The notes: a model not told the origin generated them from the letters alone. DNA of 23,004 nucleotides from Desulfovibrio sp. OttesenSCG-928-G15 (GCA_030266525.1 JAJDIC010000031.1:1-23004), one strand, 5' to 3'. Positions 6,086 through 14,183 are shown, numbered from the stretch's first letter. A program made the numbers and translations.

Positions 6086-8331
6086 GGAAGCAGTTCCAGC
6101 GGAATGGGGTACACGCTTTCGTCCGCGTCTGCGCCCTGGTTGAGCTCTATCCAGCCCTGCGGGTTGTCATGCAGGCCCTTATAGGCGGCGATTCTGGCGT
6201 CCATATCGTTCACAAAGTTGTCTTGCTCATCCGGTGACCAGCTGTTCCACAACTCATTGCTCAAGGTCATTATGCGGCTGCTGTAGGGCAGCCCCTTGAG
6301 AAAGTCGGGAACAAGGCCGCTTTGGGCCAGGGATTTGGCGTTCTTGATCCGGTCCGGGTCACGCGCGGCCGAGGCCGAGGCCGATTGCAGGGCGGTGAAG
6401 AAATCATCACCTGTAATCTGGCCCGTTCGTCCGGCCTTGATCATGTCGGACAGGAGCGTTGCCAGGCTGTCCAACTGACGCTTGCTGACCAGAAGGCGTA
6501 CCTCAAGCGAGGCTCGGGAAGGGTCGGCCAGATCCTTGTCCGTTACCCAGGCCACGATGTCGCGCGGGGGCTTGGCGTCTGTCTGGCTGCCAATCCACTG
6601 TACAACAGCTGCCTTGAGGGATTGCTCAAGCCCGGCATCACTTTGGGCTGTGGCAGCATCCGCGGGGGCTGAAGCGGTGGCCGGGGCCGGGGCCGGGGCG
6701 GTGGCCGGGGCTGGGGCCGGAGCCGCTGCGGGTTCTGCGGCGGGGGGCGTTGATGCCGCACCCTGATTCGGCTGGGCTGCATCGTCATCATCTTCCAGCA
6801 GTGCGGCCAGTTCACCGGAAAGAACAGGAGCGGCTGCGGTTTCAGACGAAACCGCTTCAGTCAGTTTGCCGCTTTGCGCCGTTTGTACCCAGGCGGCAAT
6901 GTCGGCCAGCATTTTTTGGGTGGAGCGGGCAAAGGCGGGCATTTCGCTGCCCGGAACGGAAAAATATGCTGCTGTTTGCGTGCCGGGGTTCCGGGCCAGG
7001 GTGCTGAACTGCCTTTCCTGCACTTTTTGGTGCTTCTTCGCGCCGCTAGGGCGTATTTGCAGGCTGAGCATGGTCACTTTGTTCTCGCTCAGCAGTGTGC
7101 GCAGGCCTTCTTCATCATGGCCGGAAATATTCCACTTGTGCGTTTTTTCATGGCTGGGGGCATCACCTACAAGAATAACTATGCGCACGGCACCGGGCGT
7201 CCAGGCCGTTTTGGTCACTGCGTCGGCCACACCGGAAAACACATCTTCGGGGTAATCCACGGAATCCACCGTGGTTTCTTTTACCTCGGCAATTGTTTTG
7301 CTAAAACTATCAATGTTTTGGAGTTCAGGGGTGAAATTTTTGGTCAGGTATTCAATATCCGGGATGTCCTTAACCGGGTCGCGGTAAGCCCAGATGCCGA
7401 AACGAAGGTTTTTGGAAACGTTTTCGTCAGCGGCAAGCATTCTTGAGCCTTTTTCCACCAGTTCGCGAGTGCTGGTGATGAAAGGCTGCATGCTGCGGGT
7501 TGTATCCACAACCCAAACAACATCAAATTTCAGTGACTTGGCTACATCATCAGACGAAGCTGCCTGGGCTGAAGACACGGCGGCGGCCTGGGCGTATTCC
7601 TTGTTTTCCCGGATATCGGTTTTTTCACGCGCATCCGCGCCGCTGCCAACGGCGGCAATTTCCAGAAGGCGGCCTTCGCGCCCGTCAACGGCGATTTGTT
7701 CAAAATTCAGGATGGGCAGCATGTAGAAATGCTTTAAAAAATCGACGGCCCGCTTCGGCTCAACCGACACAACGGGAAAGCCTTGCGGGATCCCCCCGGA
7801 ATCAATTGTTGCGTACAGCTTGTCCGCTTCTGCCGTGCGCTCGGCATTACCTTCGCCCAGCAGCTTCTGCAAGGTATCCTTTGAGTCGAACATGAGAACT
7901 GGCTTGCGGTATTCCGGGTGGGTATAGGAAACAACCATGGTTTGCTTCCACTCGAACACATCCGAGGTTTTCAGCCAGCCGCTTATTGTTCCTCTGTTGT
8001 CCGGGCCGACTTCGTACCACCCTTTTTCCAGGGCGCGGTCTTCGCCGCCGGGCCGGGTGTACACATAGTACGGCGAAAAGGTGGGCAAGTTGCTCTGCAC
8101 CACCGCGCTGTTTTCATTCGGCTCCTTGTACAGGGAAGACATGGCCCTGGTCAGTACGCGCAAGGGCAGCACGGAATCGTCGTTTATCTTGACGGGTTTG
8201 CGTTTTTCGCCGGGGGCAGCAGCTTCCGGGGCTGCGGCCTGTGGCACTGCGCCATCCGCAGCGGGCGTTTCGGCCGCCAGGGCCTGAAGCGGGAAGAGGG
8301 ACAACATGAGCAAGAATACAAGCCGTTTCAT
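6082..8331 (-). CDS. Secreted vWA-domain protein resembling the periplasmic part of PpkA, without kinase
   Basis: 749 residues from the ATG at 8331 (GGAG 6 nt upstream). A signal peptide (LVFLLMLSLFPLQALA) is followed by an Ala/Pro/Glu-rich stretch. Residues about 53-130 look SH3-like (VLPLRVLTRAMSSLY, GWYEVG, GTISGWLKTSDVFEWKQ). A vWA domain spans about 268-470, with MIDAS DTTRS at 276-280 and the later strand RIVILVGDAPSH. An Ala-Pro repeat linker lies near 535-575. A conserved-looking C-terminal domain contains SRIMTLSNELWNSWSPDEQ and ends PIPLELLP. In type VI systems this arrangement makes up the periplasmic half of the kinase PpkA. Here a signal peptide replaces the kinase and transmembrane part, so it should be a soluble periplasmic metal-dependent adhesion or sensor domain. 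It overlaps the ATPase gene by 4 nt. The match to PpkA is from memory of family features and gene order. Confidence 0.85.
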   Translation of the reverse strand: MKRLVFLLMLSLFPLQALAAETPAADGAVPQAAAPEAAAPGEKRKPVKINDDSVLPLRVLTRAMSSLYKEPNENSAVVQSNLPTFSPYYVYTRPGGEDRALEKGWYEVGPDNRGTISGWLKTSDVFEWKQTMVVSYTHPEYRKPVLMFDSKDTLQKLLGEGNAERTAEADKLYATIDSGGIPQGFPVVSVEPKRAVDFLKHFYMLPILNFEQIAVDGREGRLLEIAAVGSGADAREKTDIRENKEYAQAAAVSSAQAASSDDVAKSLKFDVVWVVDTTRSMQPFITSTRELVEKGSRMLAADENVSKNLRFGIWAYRDPVKDIPDIEYLTKNFTPELQNIDSFSKTIAEVKETTVDSVDYPEDVFSGVADAVTKTAWTPGAVRIVILVGDAPSHEKTHKWNISGHDEEGLRTLLSENKVTMLSLQIRPSGAKKHQKVQERQFSTLARNPGTQTAAYFSVPGSEMPAFARSTQKMLADIAAWVQTAQSGKLTEAVSSETAAAPVLSGELAALLEDDDDAAQPNQGAASTPPAAEPAAAPAPAPATAPAPAPATASAPADAATAQSDAGLEQSLKAAVVQWIGSQTDAKPPRDIVAWVTDKDLADPSRASLEVRLLVSKRQLDSLATLLSDMIKAGRTGQITGDDFFTALQSASASAARDPDRIKNAKSLAQSGLVPDFLKGLPYSSRIMTLSNELWNSWSPDEQDNFVNDMDARIAAYKGLHDNPQGWIELNQGADADESVYPIPLELLP

Positions 8332-8438
8332 GTGTTTCTCCAGAGGTGTCCGGGGTTAATAAAGTTCTTGGTGCCTTGTATGGGGCGGCCTGTGCGGTGC
8401 AATGTCGCATTGCCGGAAAACTCCATTATGCAATGGAT

Positions 8439-8467
8439 ACTATCAATCATTCTATAGCCTTGCTCAA
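8439..8467 (-). promoter_or_regulatory. Weak candidate promoter ahead of the vWA-ABC-SUMF1 genes
   Basis: In the 200-nt gap between the TIR gene stop and the vWA gene, the minus strand has TTGAGC (8462-8467), 17 nt, then GATAGT (8439-8444), each matching 4 of 6 consensus positions. The same gap holds a small palindrome GCAATG-CGA-CATTGC (8399-8413). The gap is long enough for independent expression of the vWA operon, but no strong signal is present and readthrough from the TIR gene is equally likely. Confidence 0.25.
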
Positions 8468-8531
8468 CAAGATGCAACACAAATTACCAAGAAAACAACA
8501 GGTATTTGTTGCATTATTGTTCAGTTCAGAT

Positions 8532-11500
8532 TCAGCCCTGTGCGATACTTTCACGTAGGGGTTCGAGTTCTTGCAGCGCCCCTTTTACAAGGGCGGAACC
8601 ATCAGATAGCCCAGTGAGCGTGTTCTTCAAAAGCGCGATGGCCGAGTCCAGAAAGGCGATGGCTTGTTCTTTTTCATCAGTTTTTCCATACAACGAGGCG
8701 AGCCTTTCCAAGGCCACTGCCTGCCCGTAAGCGTATCGGACAGAGCCCGGATATTGGGAGCAGAGCTTTTTTCGTATATCAAGCGCGGTGTGCAAATGCC
8801 TTTGCGCGTCTTGCGTTTTTCCCATAGCGAGAAGGGTGTCTCCCGAGAGCAGGTGGGAATAGCTGCAATCATACAACAGCAGCAGGTTGTCCGGCTCGCG
8901 CTCAAGCAGGGACGTGCGCAGGGCCAGGGCCTTGTCGTAACAGGTGAGTGCGGCAGTCGCATCGTCAGCGCGCAATGCATTGCCTCTCTTGTTAAGTGAA
9001 ACGCAATAATCCCGCATGAAGGCCATGTTGTCCGGTTCTTTTGCGCTAAGGGCCTCTGCAATGGACAGGGCTTCCCCATAATGACGCAGGGCGGCGTCTT
9101 TTTGTTGCCTCTTGAGCAGGATGTTGCCGATTCTATCAAGCGAAACAGTGATATCTCGCATATACCGGGTATTTTGCGGCGAGGCCGCGCTCATCTCTCT
9201 GCGCAGCCGCAGCGACTGTTCATACATTTCCAGGGCGAAATCATCCTGCCCAGCATATTCCAGCGCTTGTGCCAGATGGTCCAGGGTGTAGGTCATTTCG
9301 CAGCGCAACTGTTCATCGTGTTCTTGTATCCCGGCAACGCTAACAGCAGCTTCCAGAACTGCGCGTGAGCGTTCATGCAGTTCAGACGCTTCGACCCAGC
9401 CTTGTCTGGCTTTGGCGCATGTTCCAAGGTAATCCAGGCAGCGGGCCCGGGTAACAGCAAACGCGGTGTTTTCCGTGGGGGCGGCAAGTGTTTCAAGTTC
9501 GTCAAGAGCGGCGAGAGCAGAATTGTAGGCCAGTTCGGACTGCGCAAGGTCGCCTTTGTCCATGGCCACATGCCCCTGGCACAGGAGCAGGTCGATTTTT
9601 CGCAAGTGGTGTTCATCTGTTTCCGGCAGGGTTGCCAATGCATTGTGAGCCACAGCGACCAGGGCGGCGCTTTCCTCAAAACGACCGGTGCCGCGCAAAA
9701 CATATTCGACCATTGGTCTGACCAGGGGCAGGGCATGCGGGGCAGATACAGGGCTTGAAAGCCAAGCATCGAGTGTGGGGACAAGGGCGCATAACTGGGC
9801 ATGCGGACAGACAGAGTAGCCATCTCGCCAGGAAGAAACAGCCCGTTGTATGCATTCTTGCAGAATGTCAAATATCTTGTCGCTGTCAGAGGAACTGGCG
9901 TGGCAGCCGGGGTGGTGCAGTACGACTTCCCTGATCATCCTGTGCATGCGGTACAGACCCGATTGCGAACCCGGTTGAAGCAAAGCCAGCCCGCACAATT
10001 TGCGTAATGCCGATTTCCAGGGATTTTGCAGGCCCTTTTTACGCAGCGCATCGGGAAGAAGGGAGAGGGAAGCCTCATGGAGCGGCTCTTCCGGCACTGC
10101 GTCAGGCGCGAAGAGGGCGGCGATGCGAAGGATGGTACGCTCTGCACCTGACAAACCGGCCAGGGCGGGGGTGAGAATATGTTCTACCTGTGTGGAAAGA
10201 ATTTTGTCGTGACTCAAGCACTTTGCGCTACTCTCGCGCGCTTGTTCCAGTGTTTCAAATACGCCGGAAGCATCCAGTTCGGCCGTAAAGTCCTGATAAC
10301 TGAACTCGGGGGTTTCCCTGAGAAACGAAGCTGTAAGCTCAAGGCTGAGCGCATGTCCGCCAAAAAGCCTGACTATGTTACTTGCGAAATGCTTCTGCTC
10401 ATTATCATAGGGGCATATGCTGTATAGCAGCTTCATACCGTCTGACAGGCACAGGCCGTTAACCGGAACGGCCATTCCCGCAGAACCGATACTTTGCCCC
10501 GAGCAGCGGGTTGTGGCCAGCACATGCACCCTGTCAGTCGGTCTGATCGCTTCGATAATGGAAGACTGCGAGAAGAATTTTTCATCGGAAATATTGTCCA
10601 GGATAACAAAAGATCTGCCGTGGGGGCGGGTGGAGAGCCAGTCCCACACACGGGTATGGAGCGCATTTTCACTGGGCGCTTCCCCTTGTTCTCCGCCGGA
10701 CATTGCCTCAAGCCCCTGTTCTTCTCCCAGTTTGACAAAACACTGTTTGAGGCTGCCAAGCCCTTCGCAGTTCACGCGAAACCGCCCCCCGGGGTAAAGG
10801 TAGGCAAAGGCATGGGCGTAGGCCAGGGCCAGGGCACTTTTCCCTTCACCCCCCGGGCCGTGCAGCACGGGTAGCGTCCCGCGTTCCCGTTCTGTAAAAC
10901 ACTGCCGGATATTTTTCAGTTCGTGCACGCGCCCGCAGAAGTTGGCGTTTGCCCTGATAAAGTCAGAGGAGGCGAGTTCCGCATTTCTGGACAAGAGGCT
11001 TTTTTCATGGATGGTACCGGCAAGTTTGGCGATGGCAGTGCGCACGCCTTCTTTGCGAAGGGCCCCCTCTCCGTGAGTATACCAGGCCTTCAAGTCCACT
11101 GCCTGGCGGGAAACAATTTCGGCAAGGCAGGCATTTTCTTCAAACGCGCTGTCAGCTTCTTCCCCCAGAAGCGGGGTTGCCTGAAGCCAGGACTCTCTTT
11201 GCCGAAGGAATTTTCCGATTCTTTCCTCAGAGCCAGGTACTTCTACATAATATACGGGACACAGCATGTAGCTGAGCCAGCCCCTGCTTTTTTCTATTTC
11301 ACACCACGCCTCCCACTCCTTGCGGCACCATTCCGAAGCAAGGTAGTTTTCAGACAGCATGGAGATCATCATCCGGGACTGTTTCAGGCCGGTATACAGC
11401 CTGTTTCGCCAGTCATCACCTGTCTGGATGGCCTCAGTATCAAAAAAGCAGGAAAGCTGCTGCCCGGGAAAGAAGGCGGCGTATTCTGTGCAAATGGTTT

Positions 11501-11591
11501 GCACCAGCCTGTCAATACCGCCGTTTGCATTATCGGCCCTGGCATAGCTGAAGAACACGTCGTAGGTGAGAATGTCTGCATTGGCTGGCAT
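8532..11591 (-). CDS. TIR / NB-ARC / TPR STAND protein (probable NADase-type signalling effector)
   Basis: 1019 residues from the ATG at 11591 (AAGGA upstream). The N-terminal TIR domain (about 8-165) has the opening strand YDVFFSYAR and the helix WCRKEW, whose Glu92 lies where SARM1-type and bacterial TIR NADases carry the catalytic glutamate. The NB-ARC/STAND ATPase (about 212-480) has Walker A GPGGEGKS (245-252), Walker B SFVILD, the sensor strand VHVLATTR (355-362) and GGHALSLEL (411-419). A winged-helix segment follows (ERTILRIAALFAPDA, YRMHRMIREVV), then about seven or eight TPR-like helical repeats from residue 640 to the C-terminus. Such proteins sense a ligand through the repeats, oligomerise with ATP and activate the TIR to degrade NAD or make nucleotide signals, often in antiviral defence. 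All core residues look intact. It lies 10 nt after a secreted DUF4384-like gene and 200 nt before the vWA-ABC-SUMF1 genes. Confidence 0.93.
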   Translation of the reverse strand: MPANADILTYDVFFSYARADNANGGIDRLVQTICTEYAAFFPGQQLSCFFDTEAIQTGDDWRNRLYTGLKQSRMMISMLSENYLASEWCRKEWEAWCEIEKSRGWLSYMLCPVYYVEVPGSEERIGKFLRQRESWLQATPLLGEEADSAFEENACLAEIVSRQAVDLKAWYTHGEGALRKEGVRTAIAKLAGTIHEKSLLSRNAELASSDFIRANANFCGRVHELKNIRQCFTERERGTLPVLHGPGGEGKSALALAYAHAFAYLYPGGRFRVNCEGLGSLKQCFVKLGEEQGLEAMSGGEQGEAPSENALHTRVWDWLSTRPHGRSFVILDNISDEKFFSQSSIIEAIRPTDRVHVLATTRCSGQSIGSAGMAVPVNGLCLSDGMKLLYSICPYDNEQKHFASNIVRLFGGHALSLELTASFLRETPEFSYQDFTAELDASGVFETLEQARESSAKCLSHDKILSTQVEHILTPALAGLSGAERTILRIAALFAPDAVPEEPLHEASLSLLPDALRKKGLQNPWKSALRKLCGLALLQPGSQSGLYRMHRMIREVVLHHPGCHASSSDSDKIFDILQECIQRAVSSWRDGYSVCPHAQLCALVPTLDAWLSSPVSAPHALPLVRPMVEYVLRGTGRFEESAALVAVAHNALATLPETDEHHLRKIDLLLCQGHVAMDKGDLAQSELAYNSALAALDELETLAAPTENTAFAVTRARCLDYLGTCAKARQGWVEASELHERSRAVLEAAVSVAGIQEHDEQLRCEMTYTLDHLAQALEYAGQDDFALEMYEQSLRLRREMSAASPQNTRYMRDITVSLDRIGNILLKRQQKDAALRHYGEALSIAEALSAKEPDNMAFMRDYCVSLNKRGNALRADDATAALTCYDKALALRTSLLEREPDNLLLLYDCSYSHLLSGDTLLAMGKTQDAQRHLHTALDIRKKLCSQYPGSVRYAYGQAVALERLASLYGKTDEKEQAIAFLDSAIALLKNTLTGLSDGSALVKGALQELEPLRESIAQG

Positions 11592-11601
11592 GGGGGTCCT
11601 T

Positions 11602-12561
11602 TTAGGGCAGAGTGCAGATCAGTTCGGATGTGCTCCAGTCGGCCGGGTCCGCTTTGCCGGGCGTTTCACCGGTTGACGCCCGTTCTGGGGCCGGGGTGGT
11701 CAGGCCTGACATGTCCAGGGGTACCCGGGACAAAATGAGCCGCACGCGTTCCTCTTTTTCCGCCAGTTCAAGCGATACGGCAGACATATCCAGTTCTTTG
11801 CCCCAGGGCAGAAGCGCGGGGGCTTGCTGCGGCGGCGGGAATATCTGGATGACCTGCCCATCGGCGGTGTAGTTGACAAGCTGCACATACAGGTCCTGGC
11901 GTGAAGCGTTGCGTAGTGAAAAGCGGAGCAGGGCGGGGCCGTCGTAGGAAACCTTGCGCCCTTTACAGCCAACCGTGAGAACTTCCGCAGGATTCCATAT
12001 TTGCCCGTCGGCAGTGATGCCGTTCGCTTTGAGCGTATTCCCCGGCCGGTAGGGGTGGACCGTCCAGATAACTTCCGGCCGTGGGGCCATTGCGCCCTCA
12101 AGACGGCAAAGCCCTGAAAAACGCGCTAGGGCATCAAGGTATGTACGCGCTTTTTCTGTTTCGCCCGGTAACACAAAGCGGGCAGACGCGTCGTTCGGGT
12201 TTACGACGGAAAGCAAGATATGCGTTTCTTCACCCGCATTTGTTATGGTGAAAACAACATCGGCGTCGGTAGAGGAAGTTGACTCCTCAATCGGCCAGGT
12301 CAGACTGCGCACAAGCGCGGCAACGCAAGCGGGCCGTTGTGCCTCCCTTTCGGTCCCGGAAAACCATGCCCGCAACGCGGGAAGGGGCAGTTCTCTGGCA
12401 GAATCCCCACCCCGGAAAGCGATTCTGTCTTCGGTTTCACCAAGCGCCGCGAGAATGAACGAACTGTCGACTAGAGGAGCGCATTGGGCGGCTGAAGCAA
12501 AGCCAAGCATCAGGCAGCACTGGAAAAAACAGATAAGAGTTGGGAAAAACTTGTGGGTCAT
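11602..12561 (-). CDS. Secreted protein with DUF4384-like segment
   Basis: The ATG at 12561 is preferred: it has AAGGA 7 nt upstream and is followed at once by a signal peptide (FFPTLICFFQCCLMLGFASA). The product is 319 residues. The central part (about 190-265) reads GPALLRFSLRNASRQDLYV then QLVNYTADGQVIQIFPPP, the strand pattern of DUF4384, a small beta domain often attached to secreted or caspase-like proteins. The N-terminal half shows no domain that I recognise. The C-terminal 40 residues are Thr/Pro/Glu-rich and probably flexible. The gene ends 10 nt before the TIR-STAND gene, so the two are almost certainly co-transcribed from the promoter at 12852-12880. It may be the periplasmic input partner of the cluster; this is inference from context. 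Confidence 0.8.
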   Translation of the reverse strand: MTHKFFPTLICFFQCCLMLGFASAAQCAPLVDSSFILAALGETEDRIAFRGGDSARELPLPALRAWFSGTEREAQRPACVAALVRSLTWPIEESTSSTDADVVFTITNAGEETHILLSVVNPNDASARFVLPGETEKARTYLDALARFSGLCRLEGAMAPRPEVIWTVHPYRPGNTLKANGITADGQIWNPAEVLTVGCKGRKVSYDGPALLRFSLRNASRQDLYVQLVNYTADGQVIQIFPPPQQAPALLPWGKELDMSAVSLELAEKEERVRLILSRVPLDMSGLTTPAPERASTGETPGKADPADWSTSELICTLP

Positions 12562-12846
12562 GACGTTTCCTTGTGACGCAAACGGAAAAGTTGTCCTGGA
12601 ATATGCCTGCCATGGCAAAAATAGCTAACAGGCTTTTGGGGAGCAGCAAGCAACACTGGTATTTTGCAATAACAAAGCGCGCTGCCCGGTCTCGGTGCAC
12701 GTCCGGGAATTCTTGAACTGGGATTGTAGTATATCAGATGGAGCAATACAGTCGAAAGAAGCGATATTTTACCAGATGACTGTATATAATCGTGCGTTCC
12801 CCTGCCTATTGCGGGAAGGGGGCGTGAACGCCTGTAGAAACGATTG
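12562..12846 (-). promoter_or_regulatory. Long structured 5' leader of the TIR cluster
   Basis: Between the predicted transcription start (about 12845) and the ATG at 12561 lie about 285 nt without a credible gene. On the transcript the first 58 nt fold into a two-part stem: AATCGT pairs with ACGATT (12840-12845 with 12788-12793), and GCGTTC pairs with GAACGC (12826-12831 with 12794-12799), separated by an 8-nt bulge on the 5' side and capped by a C-run/G-run hairpin. A second stem, ATACAGTC with GACTGTAT (12778-12785 with 12746-12753), follows directly. I do not recognise a known riboswitch class. The remainder (12562-12740) shows nothing definite beyond the Shine-Dalgarno sequence. Confidence 0.5.
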
Positions 12847-12851
12847 GTAAG

Positions 12852-12880
12852 ACTATATAAAGGGCTGATTGTTTTGTCAA
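12852..12880 (-). promoter_or_regulatory. Strong sigma-70 promoter for the DUF4384-TIR cluster
   Basis: On the minus strand TTGACA (12875-12880, perfect) is followed after exactly 17 nt by TATAGT (12852-12857, 5 of 6). The expected start is near 12845, exactly at the base of the first leader stem. It points at the secreted DUF4384-like and TIR genes. The insertion sequence boundary is only 18 bp upstream of the -35 box, so upstream activator or UP-element sequence has been displaced. Confidence 0.75.
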
Positions 12881-12890
12881 CCGTTATACG

Positions 12891-12898
12891 CTTTACTG
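12891..12898. repeat. Left 8-bp target-site duplication of the ISAs1-family element
   Basis: CTTTACTG abuts the left terminal inverted repeat and is repeated exactly at 14126-14133. Eight bp is the duplication length expected for ISAs1-family insertion. Confidence 0.93.
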
Positions 12899-12919
12899 CC
12901 AGGGCAAGATCATTTTAAA
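12899..12919. repeat. Left terminal inverted repeat of the ISAs1-family element
   Basis: Begins CCAGGGCAAGATCATT and ends TTAAA, matching the reverse complement of 14105-14125 at 19 of 21 positions (differences at positions 12 and 17). Confidence 0.9.
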
Positions 12920-12989
12920 ATATTGACAATAAAGGATCGACATGAAGATCGAGTTATGATCAAGTAATTCCAGCCATAAGGAGGCTGGA

Positions 12990-14111
12990 ATGGCAGATTT
13001 CATAACCCACTTTAGTATAATTGAAGACCCGCGCATTGAGCGCTGCAAAAAGCATAAGCTGCTTGATATTCTATTCCTGACAGTGAGTGCAGTTCTTTCT
13101 GGCGCACAAGGCTGGGAAGATATTGAGGAATTTGGGCACTCGAAACTTGAGTGGCTCAAGCGGTTTATTGAGTTGCCAAACGGAATTCCACGCCATGACA
13201 CCATCGCCAGAGTCATGGGTCGATTGGAACCAAACGCTCTGCAACAGTGTTTTTTTCAATGGATGAGTGACGTTGTGTCGGCTATCGATGGTGATGTAAT
13301 CGCCATCGACGGGAAGTCAGTTCGGCGCTCTTTCGACAAGGCTTCACGGAAAAATGCATTGCACCTGGTTAGTGCTTGGAGTTGTGCGGGAGGCGTAGCC
13401 CTTGGGCAGGTTGCGACAGACAAAAAATCCAACGAAATTACCGCAATTCCACGCCTTCTTGAGCTTCTTGAAATCAAGAAATGTATAATCACGATTGATG
13501 CAATCGGGTGCCAGAAAGCGATTGCTTCTGAAATTGTGAAAAAGAAAGCTGATTATGTTCTTGGAGTGAAGAAAAATCAGCCGACGCTTCACGATGATTG
13601 TGCTCAATACTTTGAGAATCATTTGCTTAAGCAAGCAGAGCCGTCCTCCAAAACAGGTGTATTTGAAACGATAGACAAGGCACATGGTAGACTCGAAATT
13701 CGCCGCTGTTGGCAATCAACAGAGTTGAAGTGGCTTCCTTCAACGAAAGAATGGCCAGGAGCGCGTAGCGTTCTGCGCGTGGAGTGCGAACGTCAGACGG
13801 ATTCTGGGGTATCGTGTGAAGTGCGATACTTTATAAGCTCTTTACCGCTCAACCCCGAAAAAGCACTATCAACAGTGCGGCAACATTGGTTTGTGGAAAA
13901 CCAACTCCACTGGGTACTTGATGTTACCTTTGGCGAAGATGACAGCCGCATCCGCCGAGGGGATGCAGCTGAAAATATGGCTGTCCTACGCCGACTGGCG
14001 CTCAATATCTGTAAGCGCTATGCCAATGGCGACAGTAACCCCAAAAAACTAAAAAAGGCGGGATGGGATGACTCATTTCGAGAAAAGCTGATTTTTGGGG
14101 GCTGTTTATAA
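12990..14111 (+). CDS. ISAs1-family transposase
   Basis: 373 residues, the usual full length for ISAs1 transposases, starting at the ATG at 12990 with AAGGAGG 5 nt upstream. An N-terminal DUF4338/DDE_Tnp_1-associated style segment (FSIIEDPRIERCKKHKLLD, LSGAQGWEDIEEFG) is followed by the DDE catalytic core: Asp107 in AIDGKSVR, Asp170 in TIDAIG, and Glu303 in the HWFVENQLHW motif, within the Y-R-E-K signature of IS4-like enzymes. No frameshift or early stop is present and the stop lies 14 bp inside the right end, so the enzyme should be functional. Its base composition is more A+T-rich than the flanking cluster, as expected for an incoming element. Confidence 0.96.
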   Translation: MADFITHFSIIEDPRIERCKKHKLLDILFLTVSAVLSGAQGWEDIEEFGHSKLEWLKRFIELPNGIPRHDTIARVMGRLEPNALQQCFFQWMSDVVSAIDGDVIAIDGKSVRRSFDKASRKNALHLVSAWSCAGGVALGQVATDKKSNEITAIPRLLELLEIKKCIITIDAIGCQKAIASEIVKKKADYVLGVKKNQPTLHDDCAQYFENHLLKQAEPSSKTGVFETIDKAHGRLEIRRCWQSTELKWLPSTKEWPGARSVLRVECERQTDSGVSCEVRYFISSLPLNPEKALSTVRQHWFVENQLHWVLDVTFGEDDSRIRRGDAAENMAVLRRLALNICKRYANGDSNPKKLKKAGWDDSFREKLIFGGCL

Positions 14112-14125
14112 TGCTCTTGCCCTGG
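14105..14125. repeat. Right terminal inverted repeat of the ISAs1-family element
   Basis: Inverted copy of 12899-12919 (19 of 21 matches). It starts within the transposase stop region and ends in TTGCCCTGG next to the right target duplication. Confidence 0.9.
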
Positions 14126-14133
14126 CTTTACTG
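14126..14133. repeat. Right 8-bp target-site duplication of the ISAs1-family element
   Basis: CTTTACTG, identical to 12891-12898, directly outside the right inverted repeat. Confidence 0.93.
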
Positions 14134-14183
14134 CTGAACTCTACTGGCAATAAGAAGACAGTGTATACTTGCCGGGCAGGTGC

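Larger units (their letters stand above)
12899..14125 (+). mobile_element. Complete ISAs1-family insertion sequence, 1227 bp
   Basis: The element is bounded by 21-bp terminal inverted repeats that match at 19 positions, flanked by identical 8-bp target duplications, and contains a single full-length transposase gene. All parts look intact, so the insertion is recent or still mobile. It lies between the DHH-like gene (stop at 14184) and the promoter of the DUF4384-TIR cluster, disrupting no reading frame but separating the promoter from its original upstream sequence. Removing it together with one duplication leaves a natural intergenic gap of about 390 nt. Confidence 0.95.

Noticed and set aside
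6670..6735. GC-rich short repeats (GGCCGGGGCC type)
   Set aside because: They encode the Ala-Pro linker of the vWA protein in frame, so they reflect low-complexity protein rather than a DNA repeat system.
8496..8511. CAACA-AATACC-TGTTG hairpin after the TIR gene as a terminator
   Set aside because: The stem is only 5 bp and A+T-rich, with a short TTTTC tail; too weak to claim transcription stops before the vWA gene.
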